A stretch of 34,838 nucleotides of DNA from Niabella sp. (GCA_027493055.1 JAPUDO010000123.1:1-34838), one strand, 5' to 3'. Numbered from the stretch's first letter, positions 25,031 to 33,488 are shown. A program made the numbers and translations. The notes: a model not told the origin generated them from the letters alone.

Positions 25031-26445
25031 TTTACATAATTTGTACCATAAGGGTGGCGTTGAGGCCTGCTTAACAGCTTGTTGGCTTCTACGTTGTTTT
25101 TGAAAACTTCCTTCACGGGGTCCCAATATAATTTTGTACCCATTTTCATTGCTGCAAAAGCCACCAGGCAGGCACTGCACGAGCGGTGCGCTACTTCAGC
25201 GGGGCTGATAGTTGTTTTCTTGTTTTGGATACAATCCAGCCAGTTCTTATGCTGCTCGGGGCTTTCGTATAAATGTACTTCATTGGGTTTGATTACCGAT
25301 TTTAAGATCGCAGGATTACTGGCATTGAATGCTTTATTTTCTTTTTCCTGGCCGGTTGTAGGATCGGTTGCTGTAACTCCCACGTTGCCCCGCGATACAA
25401 ATATCCATCCATCGGACCCAACAAATTTAACGCCGTTGGGGTTTTTACTATTGATAAACATAGTAACACCATTAGCGTATTTGGCGGTTACCTCATAATC
25501 GCCATGCACGTTCCACAGGCCGGCTTTAGGGAAGTCGGCAGATCCTGTTACTTCTATCGGTCCTGTCAGTTCTGTATTCATACCCCAATGAGCAATATCA
25601 ATATGATGCACACCCCAGCCGGTGATCATACCGGCGCCAAATTGTTCCAGCCTCAGCCAGCCCGGCCTTGAATCAAGATCGGTAGGGTGGTGCACCCTGT
25701 CTTGGGTATAATAAATATAAGGTGTAGAACCCAGCCACATATCATAATCCAGGCCGGCGGGAATGGGCATTTCGGCAGCGTTGCCACCGGGCGGATCTGC
25801 TGGCAGGCCTACATGTACTTCTTTCAGTTTGCCTATGCGACCATTGCGTACCAGCTCACAGGCTTTTTTAAACTGCGGCCAGGGCGATACAGAGCGTTGT
25901 TGGCTGCCTAATTGAAATACAACCCCCGACTTACGTACTGCGTTGCTCATGGAGCGGCCTTCTTCTATAGTAAGAGAAGTTGGTTTTTGCAGGTAGATGT
26001 GTTTGCCGGCCAAAGCTGCTTCCATTGCAGGCTGGGCATGCCAATGATCGGGTGTGCTGATGATCACTGCATCAATATCTTTATTGGCCAGCAGATCGTG
26101 ATAATCATTGTATAGCTGTACGTCTATATAATTTTCCTTACCTGTTTTTTTTGCGTACCAGCCTTCTATCAGCTTTTTACCGCTGTCTCTTCTGTAGCTG
26201 TCTACATCAGCAATAGCTACCAGCCTTGCTATATCGTTTTTAAAAGTTTCCGGTAAATCATGTGTGCGTGCAATACGCCCGCAGCCTATTTGTCCTATAT
26301 TGATCTTATTGCTTGGAGCATTTTTGCCAAATACCGAGGAAGGTACAATAGCAGGCGCGCCGCTGAATACGAGCGCCCCGGCAGATAAGCTGAGCGAATT
26401 TTTAAGAAAGGTTCTCCTGCTTTTGACAGCGTGCGGTTTTGCCAT
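25027..26445 (-). CDS. Tat-exported Gfo/Idh/MocA oxidoreductase
   Basis: 472 residues. The N-terminus has a twin-arginine signal (KSRRTFLKNSLSLSAGALVF, Arg10-Arg11), so the enzyme is exported folded with bound cofactor. The Rossmann domain starts INIGQIGCGRIARTHDL, with Gly54-x-Gly56-x-x-Ala59. The catalytic lysine motif is QKP (Lys154 in HIYLQKPTSLT) and the second catalytic element is GWGVHHIDIAHWG (Asp283, His286). The family oxidises or isomerises sugars with tightly held NAD(P). Periplasmic members have been linked to formation of 3-keto sugars. It is first in the operon continuing to the lipoprotein homologue, DUF6807 and ThuA-like genes. A candidate LacI-type operator lies about 112 bases upstream. 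Substrate not determined. Confidence 0.93.
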   Translation of the reverse strand: MAKPHAVKSRRTFLKNSLSLSAGALVFSGAPAIVPSSVFGKNAPSNKINIGQIGCGRIARTHDLPETFKNDIARLVAIADVDSYRRDSGKKLIEGWYAKKTGKENYIDVQLYNDYHDLLANKDIDAVIISTPDHWHAQPAMEAALAGKHIYLQKPTSLTIEEGRSMSNAVRKSGVVFQLGSQQRSVSPWPQFKKACELVRNGRIGKLKEVHVGLPADPPGGNAAEMPIPAGLDYDMWLGSTPYIYYTQDRVHHPTDLDSRPGWLRLEQFGAGMITGWGVHHIDIAHWGMNTELTGPIEVTGSADFPKAGLWNVHGDYEVTAKYANGVTMFINSKNPNGVKFVGSDGWIFVSRGNVGVTATDPTTGQEKENKAFNASNPAILKSVIKPNEVHLYESPEQHKNWLDCIQNKKTTISPAEVAHRSCSACLVAFAAMKMGTKLYWDPVKEVFKNNVEANKLLSRPQRHPYGTNYVK

Positions 26446-26556
26446 TGCAATCGTTTTTAAAAGAGTTGAGTTGAAAATGTATCGTTAAATAAAAGTAACG
26501 CTTTCTAAGGTACAGCTTAAATACTTGTTGTACCTGTATTCCTGTTATTAATTCTA

Positions 26557-26571
26557 TTTACAACGTTTGAA
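26557..26571. promoter_or_regulatory. Candidate LacI-type operator upstream of the Gfo/Idh operon
   Basis: TTTACAACGTTTGAA, with the AACGTT core typical of LacI-family sites, recurs base for base at 31906-31920 upstream of the SusC gene. Both copies lie 110-140 bases ahead of the first gene of a minus-strand operon, in the same orientation. A LacI-family gene is located at 32257. Confidence 0.6.
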
Positions 26572-26577
26572 TAAAAT

Positions 26578-26615
26578 AAGGGAGCCTCTCAAAATTAAAT
26601 GGAGAAGGCTCCCTT
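26578..26615 (-). terminator. Intrinsic terminator after the SusD gene
   Basis: On the minus strand AAGGGAGCC (26615-26607) with TTCTCC pairs with GAG-AGGCTCCCTT (to 26578), a G/C-rich stem of 9 bp plus extension, followed by ATTTTATTC. It lies 120 bases past the SusD stop, just before the operator and promoter of the next operon. Confidence 0.75.
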
Positions 26616-26644
26616 CAAACAAACTAAATGACTATTCATTTATA

Positions 26645-26710
26645 AATGTTGTTTACTTAGCATTGGTGCATTTGCGGGTGATAATACCAACATCTTAAGT
26701 AAACGACATT
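26645..26710. repeat. Long inverted repeat downstream of the SusD gene
   Basis: AATGTTGTTTACTTA with GCATTGGT (26645-26667) matches ACCAACATC with TTAAGTAAACGACATT (26686-26710) as inverted arms of about 23-25 bases. It has one substitution, a 2-base bulge and an 18-base loop. It begins 26 bases after the SusD stop and precedes the terminator at 26578. It could protect the mRNA 3' end or be a small mobile palindrome. Confidence 0.65.
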
Positions 26711-26735
26711 GATTCATTTATTGAAAGAACTTGTT

Positions 26736-28607
26736 TTACTCTACTTTCAACGGTGGCACATTTTTTTCTGCACCGGGATAACCAATATTTTGATTGATGA
26801 GGCCTTTAATATTTGTAGTGATAACAGTAGACGGAACAGGCCAAAGTATATGATGTACACTTATTTTATATTCGGCCCATTTATGCTTCACGCCTTTATT
26901 GTAAAAATTGTTTTTTGAAACCACCCGGTCATACCAGAAGTTGATGCCTGTTTGTTTTATATTTGAATTGGTACCACCAGGCCCGCTGATATTATTCAGG
27001 TTATATACATGACCCCCGAAGATCTCGCAGGGTTTGCCTGTTTTGGCGTAGATATAAGAAATTCTAACCAGTTCAATGTGCCTGTTTTCTTCATAATACA
27101 GCTCGCGTGCTCTTTCGTCCAGTATCTCGCCAATGTTGATATCTGCAGCGGTTAAAGGACTGGCGCCTGCTCTTGTACGAACCTCATTGAGGGCTGTGGC
27201 AGCATCGGCAGGCTGATTTTTCCAGTAATAGGCTTCCGCAAGCAGTAAATATACTTCGGCGGAGCGGTAAATATACCAGGGCGTTTCGCCGCCCGCCCAC
27301 TGGGTTTGCAGGGGATCTGGCACAAAAACTTTATAGTGTGGCCAAGGGTACCAGCAGCGGATGGTATCTTCCACGCTCATGGATACTGGTTTCACCATAT
27401 TTTTACCATACCAGGGGCTGTTGTTTTTCTTTAGATCGGGGTGATTGTATTTCAGGTCTTCCATTCGCTTCCAGCTATCGTGGTTGAAAATTCCCCTCAT
27501 ATCGGTTGCTTCTTTATCGGCGCGCCATATTTCGTTGGTGAAATACCATGTAGAACGGAGTCTGCCAATGCCTCTTCCGTAAGTTTTGTTCAGGTTCAAT
27601 TCCGGATCTGTTTCACCGGCGGCAGGGTCAACATTGGTGCCTGTTTTACCATCGGGCGTTTTCACGTTTCCACTATTCCAGAACGGCACTGCATTGCGCA
27701 TGGTTTGTATGCGATCTGACCCTGTAATCTCAGGATATGCGACCACATACATTAACCCTTCTGTATTGGACATGTCTAATTTTGCCTCTACGCTGTGGAG
27801 GTCAAACATCAGGTTGGTATTGGGTTTGCTCTTATTGGTAGTAAAGCGCACTTTCATCAGCGGATGCGCTGCCACAATTTCTTTTCCTACTTGTATGGCG
27901 CGGTCAAAATCGCCAAGCACCATACTTACTTTCATGAGCAGCACACCGCAGGCCGACTTTGAAGTACGTCCGCGGTCCACTTTATCGGGTACCCACTGGT
28001 AAGCAAATTCCAGGTCTTTCTTCATTTTTTCCAGGATGCTCCACTTGTCATGAGAATAGAAATCATATTTGGGTTCGCTAATCTCATCACCAATAAAAGG
28101 TACATCGCCAAATTGGTGCGTTAATTTAAAGTACCGGTACGCCCTGTGAAAATATGCAGAGCCCAGCACCGCATTTTTATCGCTTTCCTTTGTGAAATTT
28201 ACATTGTCTATTCTTGCAATAACAGAGTTGGCGTATTTAATGCCCTTATAGCCTTCGTACCAGTACCAGCCTACTTTGGTTGTATTGGCATCATTTAGCT
28301 TGGCATCGGGCATCAAAGAAATGTCCATATCCATTTGAGGACCTGCTTTGTCTGTTGATCCTTCTACTGCAACATCAGATTGGATAATTTCGGTAAGAAT
28401 AGGAGAGGCATCGCCAAAATATTCGTGCCGCATATTTCTTTCACAGGTGGTAATGGCTGAATACATTCCCTGCATATCAGACAGGGCAATACCCGGCTCA
28501 TAAAAGGAAAGAGGTTTAGGTGTGAGCCAGTCTTTTTTACAGGCGGCTAATGTTAACGCCACAAAGGAAAAAAAGAATAAACTTTTATATAATATATTTC
28601 GTTTCAT
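26736..28607 (-). CDS. SusD/RagB-family surface nutrient-binding lipoprotein
   Basis: 623 residues. Signal MKRNILYKSLFFFSFVALTL, then AAC with Cys23 and KKDW after it. Family features are LGSAYFHRAYRYFKLTHQFG, the SKSACGVLLMKVSMVLGDFD helical region, and the C-terminal YIYRSAEVYLLLAEAYYWKN, ALNEVRTRAGASPLTAADIN, ILDERARELYYEENRHIELV and ILWPVPSTVIT. It is paired with the SusC gene that ends 11 bases upstream and should form the lid of that transporter on the cell surface. Two RNA hairpins follow the stop codon. No substrate can be inferred from residues alone. Confidence 0.94.
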   Translation of the reverse strand: MKRNILYKSLFFFSFVALTLAACKKDWLTPKPLSFYEPGIALSDMQGMYSAITTCERNMRHEYFGDASPILTEIIQSDVAVEGSTDKAGPQMDMDISLMPDAKLNDANTTKVGWYWYEGYKGIKYANSVIARIDNVNFTKESDKNAVLGSAYFHRAYRYFKLTHQFGDVPFIGDEISEPKYDFYSHDKWSILEKMKKDLEFAYQWVPDKVDRGRTSKSACGVLLMKVSMVLGDFDRAIQVGKEIVAAHPLMKVRFTTNKSKPNTNLMFDLHSVEAKLDMSNTEGLMYVVAYPEITGSDRIQTMRNAVPFWNSGNVKTPDGKTGTNVDPAAGETDPELNLNKTYGRGIGRLRSTWYFTNEIWRADKEATDMRGIFNHDSWKRMEDLKYNHPDLKKNNSPWYGKNMVKPVSMSVEDTIRCWYPWPHYKVFVPDPLQTQWAGGETPWYIYRSAEVYLLLAEAYYWKNQPADAATALNEVRTRAGASPLTAADINIGEILDERARELYYEENRHIELVRISYIYAKTGKPCEIFGGHVYNLNNISGPGGTNSNIKQTGINFWYDRVVSKNNFYNKGVKHKWAEYKISVHHILWPVPSTVITTNIKGLINQNIGYPGAEKNVPPLKVE

Positions 28608-28618
28608 AGCACAAGGAA

Positions 28619-31600
28619 TTAAAGTGTTAAATTAAGGCTTAAATTATAGGTGCGTGGGGTGGGGTTGGCACCTGATTCCGGATCTCCAAATTTCCAGTTC
28701 GGCGCCCAGTATGCTGCATTTCTTACCGAGGCAGATATTCTAAGTGCTTGTACCTGTATTTTGTTTAGCCAGTCTCTTGGAACGGTGTAGGTCAATGCAA
28801 TATTATCAAGGCGTATAAAAGATCGATCCACATAATTATCGCCAAGGTTTTTAGATCCTATACGGGCGTAATCGCTGATAGGGTTATCCGGTGTCCATCT
28901 GGGCATTGCATAATCGGTTGTTCTGTCGGTAAAGCCCGAATTGTTGGCTGCCCGGTTAAGCGTACCTTTTTGTCCCCAATTAGAATAGATAAAGATGGAC
29001 AGGTTGAAATTCTTATAGTCAAAATCATTTCTCCATGACCAGCGAAAACGGGGCGTATTGTAACCCATGAAGATCTTGTCATCATTTGACAGGATGCTAT
29101 CGCCATTCCGGTCAAAGTATTTGAAATCACCGGGCTGGTTGCCATATTTTGTTGCCGCTTTTTCTTCTCCAAGCTGCCAAATACCTATGCGCTCATAATT
29201 CCAGTAACGGTCCGGGTCCTGGCCAATAAACCACCCATTCTTAATATCATCCGCTTCTTTCTGGCCAATTACATTGCCATTGGCGTCTTTCACATCTATC
29301 ATATCACCATACAGGCTTACAATTTTCCTGCGGTTCAGCATAAATATGAAGGAAGAGTTCCAATTGAAATCACTTTTTTGAACAATTTTGCCATTAATGG
29401 TAAGATCAAAACCTTTATTCTCCATCTTTCCCAGGTTGGCTGCCACGCTGTTAAATCCTATGATCTCTGGTAATACTCGCTCCACCAGCAGGTCGTGTGT
29501 TGTAGCAATATAGCCATCAATTGAACCACTCAGCCGGCCTTTAAACATGGAAAAGTCAAAACCGAGATTGTAAGATTCTTTGCTTTCCCATTTCAATCCC
29601 AGGTTGGCCATCCGGTTTACATAAAGCTGTGAATACACATACAGCTTACCGCTTTGATCTATATAGGGATGCAGACCGGAGGTCATATCAGATAGCGCAT
29701 CATATATACCGATATCCCTGTTCCCGTTTTGACCCCAGGACAATCTAAGCTTGGCCTGATCTAACCAGGTTGAAGTTGATTTCATAAATTTTTCTTCAGC
29801 GAAGTCCCATGCAAAAGCAAGGGCCGGGAAAGTGGCACGCGGATTTTGAGCGCCAAAAGCAGAATAACCATCACGCCTTATTGAAGCGGTTAACATGTAT
29901 TTATCCATAAATGAATAGAATACTCTTCCCATCAGTGCATCGCCGGTCCTGTAAGTGTCTTCGCTTTCGTTTTTGGGAACTGATCCTGCCTGGAGCCTGT
30001 GATAGCCCAATATATCGCTGGGACTATAATTAGAGGTGGTGGCTTTGGTTCTCCAGAACTGGCCTTTTTCGGCGTTTTGAAGTAAGGTCACTTCCAGGTT
30101 GTGCACATCAAAACGGCGCTTCCACCTCAGCACATTGTCAATTTGCCAGTTAAAGGTTTTTTCAAATGTGCGTTCACTGCTTCCACCATTAGCTGTCCAT
30201 TCGGGGTTTTTGGAAGACTCGTGATTATAGTATTCCCGCCATACAAAGGAGGGTGTATAAGTTGATTGGAATTCGATCCCGAAAGGAAGGTTGATTATGC
30301 CGTACAAACTTGAATTTAAGGTATTATACATATCCTTCCTGTCACGGTAAAGGTTATCATGAAAAGGGTTTACCGGGGTGGCGTCACCTGTTGGTTTTCT
30401 CCTGAACAGGCTATTGGGATCATCCAGGTTATTGGAGCCGTAGGGTGAAATGTTGGTCATCTGGCCCCAGTCTGCAGACAGGAAACCTTCATTTCTCACT
30501 GCGAAATTGGTATTGGCTCCTACTTTTAAGAAAGAAGTGATCTTAGACTCCAGGTTCAGTCTTGTACGGAAATTGGTGTACCGGTTCCCCACAATAACAC
30601 CTTCACGATCCACATAGTTTAATGAAAAATAGTAATTGGAGTTATCATTCCTGTTGGAAACACTAACTGCATAATCCTGCTGAAATCCTTTCCGGAATAC
30701 CAGGTCCTGCCAGTTGGTGATTTTATTACTCAGGTAGTTTTCGATCTCCGGCGCTTTTAGCTCAAGCCGGGAAAGCCACATGCGAATCGCTTGCTCTTCT
30801 GTAACAGATGTTACCTGTAATTTAGGATCAAGATCGTAGTTGTACCAATCCACCTGGTTTACGCTGTTTAGTTTGCGGGGATCTACAAATTTTTCAGGGT
30901 ATTTCTGGTGATAAGCGTCATTGTTTTTGCCTATTTCATAGTCGTAGCGCCATTTTAAAAATTCATCGGCGCTCATTACACGGGGCAATCCTGCTTCTTC
31001 TACAAACCCTAAATTCCCGTTGAAGGTGATTTTTGGCTTACCGCTAGTTCCTTTTTTGGTGGTGATCAATATAACACCGTTGGCCGCCCGTGCACCAAAC
31101 ACAGCCGTGGCGCTCGCATCTTTTAAGATATCAATGGATTGGATATCGTTGGGATTGATGTCGGTAAAAGACCCGTCAAATATTACGCCGTCTACCACAT
31201 TCAAAGGGCTGTTGCCAGCTTTGAGTGTGCCACTGCCCCTTATCAGAAAAGAGGCGTCTGCTTTGGCATTGTTTCCCATTCCCACAATAATGCCTGCGGC
31301 ATTTCCCCTCAGCAGATCCTGGATAGAACGGGGCGCTTCTTTTTCAAGCTGTGTTGTTTTTACAGTGGCTACGGATCCGGTAACGTCCTTCCGGCGGGCA
31401 GTGGCGTATCCTATGGATACTATTTCATCCAGTTCGGACACAACAGGAACCAGTGTTACATTAACTGGACCGTTGTCTCCTGCTGTTACTTCCCGGCTGC
31501 CATAGCCAGCGTGGCTAAATGTAAGTGTGGCATTGGCCGGAACATTACGAAGCTGATAACGGCCGTCTTCATCTGTTACCGTGCCTGATGGAGAGCTGCT

Positions 31601-31768
31601 TACGGCAACAGTCACTCCCTGCATCGGTTGTTGTTTGTCGTCCGTAACGCGCCCGCCAACATCGCGGGTTTGCGAAAACCCCGTAAGGGGTAATAAGAAC
31701 ATTGTAAAAAGAAAGGCAAAAAATAACAGCACGCTCCGTTGCTGTAACCGGAAGGTTTTTTCTCTCAT
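28619..31768 (-). CDS. SusC/RagA TonB-dependent outer-membrane transporter without STN domain
   Basis: 1049 residues. Signal peptide about 1-33 ending TGFSQ. A carboxypeptidase-D-like domain covers about 36-108 (GGRVTDDKQQPMQGVTVAVS), followed by a TonB-box-like segment LDEIVSIGYATARRKDVTGS. The plug contains LIRGSGTLKAGNSPLNVVDG and SIDILKDASATAVFGARAAN with GVILITTKKG. The barrel ends NLSLNLTL. Without an STN domain it cannot signal through a FecR protein, unlike the transporter at 15656. This fits control by the neighbouring LacI-type regulator. It is first in a two-gene operon with SusD. Confidence 0.95.
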   Translation of the reverse strand: MREKTFRLQQRSVLLFFAFLFTMFLLPLTGFSQTRDVGGRVTDDKQQPMQGVTVAVSSSPSGTVTDEDGRYQLRNVPANATLTFSHAGYGSREVTAGDNGPVNVTLVPVVSELDEIVSIGYATARRKDVTGSVATVKTTQLEKEAPRSIQDLLRGNAAGIIVGMGNNAKADASFLIRGSGTLKAGNSPLNVVDGVIFDGSFTDINPNDIQSIDILKDASATAVFGARAANGVILITTKKGTSGKPKITFNGNLGFVEEAGLPRVMSADEFLKWRYDYEIGKNNDAYHQKYPEKFVDPRKLNSVNQVDWYNYDLDPKLQVTSVTEEQAIRMWLSRLELKAPEIENYLSNKITNWQDLVFRKGFQQDYAVSVSNRNDNSNYYFSLNYVDREGVIVGNRYTNFRTRLNLESKITSFLKVGANTNFAVRNEGFLSADWGQMTNISPYGSNNLDDPNSLFRRKPTGDATPVNPFHDNLYRDRKDMYNTLNSSLYGIINLPFGIEFQSTYTPSFVWREYYNHESSKNPEWTANGGSSERTFEKTFNWQIDNVLRWKRRFDVHNLEVTLLQNAEKGQFWRTKATTSNYSPSDILGYHRLQAGSVPKNESEDTYRTGDALMGRVFYSFMDKYMLTASIRRDGYSAFGAQNPRATFPALAFAWDFAEEKFMKSTSTWLDQAKLRLSWGQNGNRDIGIYDALSDMTSGLHPYIDQSGKLYVYSQLYVNRMANLGLKWESKESYNLGFDFSMFKGRLSGSIDGYIATTHDLLVERVLPEIIGFNSVAANLGKMENKGFDLTINGKIVQKSDFNWNSSFIFMLNRRKIVSLYGDMIDVKDANGNVIGQKEADDIKNGWFIGQDPDRYWNYERIGIWQLGEEKAATKYGNQPGDFKYFDRNGDSILSNDDKIFMGYNTPRFRWSWRNDFDYKNFNLSIFIYSNWGQKGTLNRAANNSGFTDRTTDYAMPRWTPDNPISDYARIGSKNLGDNYVDRSFIRLDNIALTYTVPRDWLNKIQVQALRISASVRNAAYWAPNWKFGDPESGANPTPRTYNLSLNLTL

Positions 31769-31905
31769 AACTATAAAGCTTTAATCATTTAATAGTTGGC
31801 ATGCAGTAGCCCATTAATTTTCATACTGGCAAAACCAGGCAAACAATACTCAGACCAAGATAATGAAATTTGTTTATTCAGTATGAAATAAACTTCAAAT
31901 ACGGA

Positions 31906-31920
31906 TTTACAACGTTTGAA
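31906..31920. promoter_or_regulatory. Candidate LacI-type operator upstream of the SusC gene
   Basis: Second copy of TTTACAACGTTTGAA, 138 bases upstream of the SusC ATG and about 340 bases from the LacI-type gene. No clear TAnnTTTG box is present around it, so whether it acts as a repressor or activator site is open. Confidence 0.6.
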
Positions 31921-31947
31921 ATTGTTTAAGAGCGGGGAGTAGGTGCT

Positions 31948-32080
31948 TCAGGGCAAACATATTTAATTTTGCAGGTTTCTATGCTTTATGTCACTCCTTC
32001 GGCGTTTTTTTAACATGGTTACTCTTATTTTATAATTCTGTCAGCCCTGCCCGTCCGGCAGGCGGGCTTTCAGGCTTAAT
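31948..32080 (-). repeat. Dispersed intergenic repeat, copy B (inverted)
   Basis: Read on the minus strand it carries the same blocks as copy A. The plus-strand text is CTTCAGGGCAAACATATTTA (complement of the GTTTGCCCTG block), then ATGTCACTCCTTCGGCGTTT (palindrome block), then TTTATAATTCTGTCAGCC. Together with copy C it fills most of the 488-bp gap between the SusC gene and the LacI-type gene, where no gene is seen. Confidence 0.7.
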
Positions 32081-32094
32081 TGTCCGGTTATTTA

Positions 32095-32204
32095 TAAACC
32101 CTGAAAGGGGTGAAATGATTATAAAAAAGACACATCACTTCAATTAAACCCTGAAAGGGTGATATTATTGGCTTTGGACTTGAATTTAAGATGCGTTTGC
32201 CCTG
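32095..32204 (+). repeat. Dispersed intergenic repeat, copy C (direct)
   Basis: Contains two palindromic units CCCTGAAAGGGGTGAAAT (32099) and CCCTGAAAGGGTGATATT (32149), then AGATGCGTTTGCCCTG (32189-32204). The spacing from the palindrome to GATGCG equals that in copy A. Copies B and C face each other, so 31948-32204 is bounded by inverted AGGGCAAAC / GTTTGCCCT ends, like a small non-autonomous element. Confidence 0.7.
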
Positions 32205-32256
32205 CAGGTGCTTATTTAAGCAGACCTGAATAATATTTTATTATTATATTACAATA

Positions 32257-33267
32257 GTGAAAAAGGTTATTACAATAAAAGATATTGCAAAGAAGCTGAA
32301 TATGTCGGTTTCTACTGTTTCCAAGGCTCTTAACAATCATCCTCTAATCAGCACTTTGACCAAAGAGCGGGTTAAAAAGCTTGCTGAAGAATGGAACTAT
32401 ATTCCTAATGAAGCAGCCCGCCATTTTAAACAGAGCAAATCTTTTACCATTGGCGTAATTATGCCCGACCTGCTGGATCAGTTTTATGTGCTTGCCATAA
32501 ACGGGATAGAACAGGTTGCCAGTAAGAAAGGCTATAGCGTTATCATATCCCAAACTCATGAAAATACCGTAACGGAGGAAAAGCTGGTGGAAGATATGAT
32601 TAAAAATCGTGTGGACGGGGTTATTATTACCGTTTCAAAAAATACAAAGAACACGGACAGGTTTCGGGGATTGATTCATGCAGGAATTCCGTTTGTTTTT
32701 TTTGCCAGGTATTATCCCGATCCGGAGTTTGATTATGTAACTACTGATAATGAAGGAGGGGCTGAAAAAGCAGTGGAGTTCCTGCTGGAACGTGGCCACC
32801 AAAGAATAGCCCATTTAATGGGTCCTTCATTTTTGTGGAACAGTGTACAACGTTTTAAAGGCTATAAAGAAGCTTTGACAAAGCGCCGTATTCCTTATGA
32901 TCCGGCCTTGGTAGAAGAAGTAGATCTTTCCTTAGAGCAAACTTTTTCTGCTGTAAAAAAGCTGATGGAGATAAGCAATCCGCCTACGGCTTTTTTCACT
33001 TTTAAAAATTACATCAGTTTAGACGTAATTAAAGTACTTAAAGAGTTGTTTCCCCGGCGTCTTAAAAATACAGAAATAGTAGGATTTGGCAACCTGCCTT
33101 TGATCCAGTACCTGGATTTTAAACCGGTTGCTTCTATTGACGAAAATTCTTTTAAAATGGGAGTAAAGGCCGCGGAACTTATTTTTAGGAATATTGCTGA
33201 AAATGAAACAGAGCAGGACAGAAGCACCCGGCATCTTATAGTTCCCTGCAGGCTTATTATGCATTAA
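32257..33267 (+). CDS. LacI/GalR-family transcriptional regulator
   Basis: 336 residues, start GTG at 32257. The N-terminal helix-turn-helix and hinge are TIKDIAKKLNMSVSTVSKAL, then NNHP and WNYIPNEAARHFKQ (about 5-58). The periplasmic-binding-protein-like effector domain follows (TIGVIMPDLLDQFYVLAING; MIKNRVDGVIITVSKN; FARYYPDPEFDYVTTDNEGG; ERGHQRIAHLMGPSFLWNSV). LacI proteins bind a sugar or sugar phosphate and control palindromic operators. It is divergent from the SusC operon. Two identical candidate operators lie before the SusC gene and before the Gfo/Idh operon. A 10-base part of the same sequence also occurs inside this gene at 32846, possibly by chance. Confidence 0.94.
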   Translation: MKKVITIKDIAKKLNMSVSTVSKALNNHPLISTLTKERVKKLAEEWNYIPNEAARHFKQSKSFTIGVIMPDLLDQFYVLAINGIEQVASKKGYSVIISQTHENTVTEEKLVEDMIKNRVDGVIITVSKNTKNTDRFRGLIHAGIPFVFFARYYPDPEFDYVTTDNEGGAEKAVEFLLERGHQRIAHLMGPSFLWNSVQRFKGYKEALTKRRIPYDPALVEEVDLSLEQTFSAVKKLMEISNPPTAFFTFKNYISLDVIKVLKELFPRRLKNTEIVGFGNLPLIQYLDFKPVASIDENSFKMGVKAAELIFRNIAENETEQDRSTRHLIVPCRLIMH

Positions 33268-33268
33268 A

Positions 33269-33295
33269 AAGCCGCTTCGTTTTCAGAAGCGGCTT
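33269..33295. terminator. Bidirectional intrinsic terminator
   Basis: AAGCCGCTTC (33269-33278) and GAAGCGGCTT (33286-33295) form a perfect 10-bp stem with loop GTTTTCA directly after the LacI-type stop. The minus strand continues with TTTTT, so it is a good terminator for transcripts arriving from the ECF sigma gene. On the plus strand it ends the regulator gene with a weaker T-tract. Confidence 0.85.
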
Positions 33296-33303
33296 AATTA
33301 GGC

Positions 33304-33395
33304 GTCATCCTGTGCCAACCGGTTGGCTTCGGCAAGAATAATTCGATAAGAGGTTTAGCGAATTTCTTTTGTCCTATCGGAAACACAAGATGACA
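33304..33395. repeat. Nested palindromic element between regulator and sigma genes
   Basis: The outer arms GTCATCCTGTG (33304-33314) and CACAAGATGAC (33385-33395) pair over 11 bases with one mismatch. Inside lie the perfect 14-bp palindrome GCCAACCGGTTGGC (33314-33327), then AATTCG and CGAATT arms (33340s-33360s). The whole folds into a multi-branched structure of about 92 bases. It looks like a small mobile palindrome or a structured RNA; no coding frame is seen. Confidence 0.6.
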
Positions 33396-33488
33396 TTATC
33401 TTCAATTTCAAAAAATTACTTTGCGAATGATATTATAACGAAAGATCTGCCAAAATGTTATGGAAGCAGCTGCTTAATAAAAGTTAAA

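Noticed and set aside
32846-32855. TACAACGTTT inside the LacI-type gene as a third operator
   Set aside because: Only 10 of the 15 bases are shared and it lies in coding sequence; it may be chance, so it is not listed as a site.
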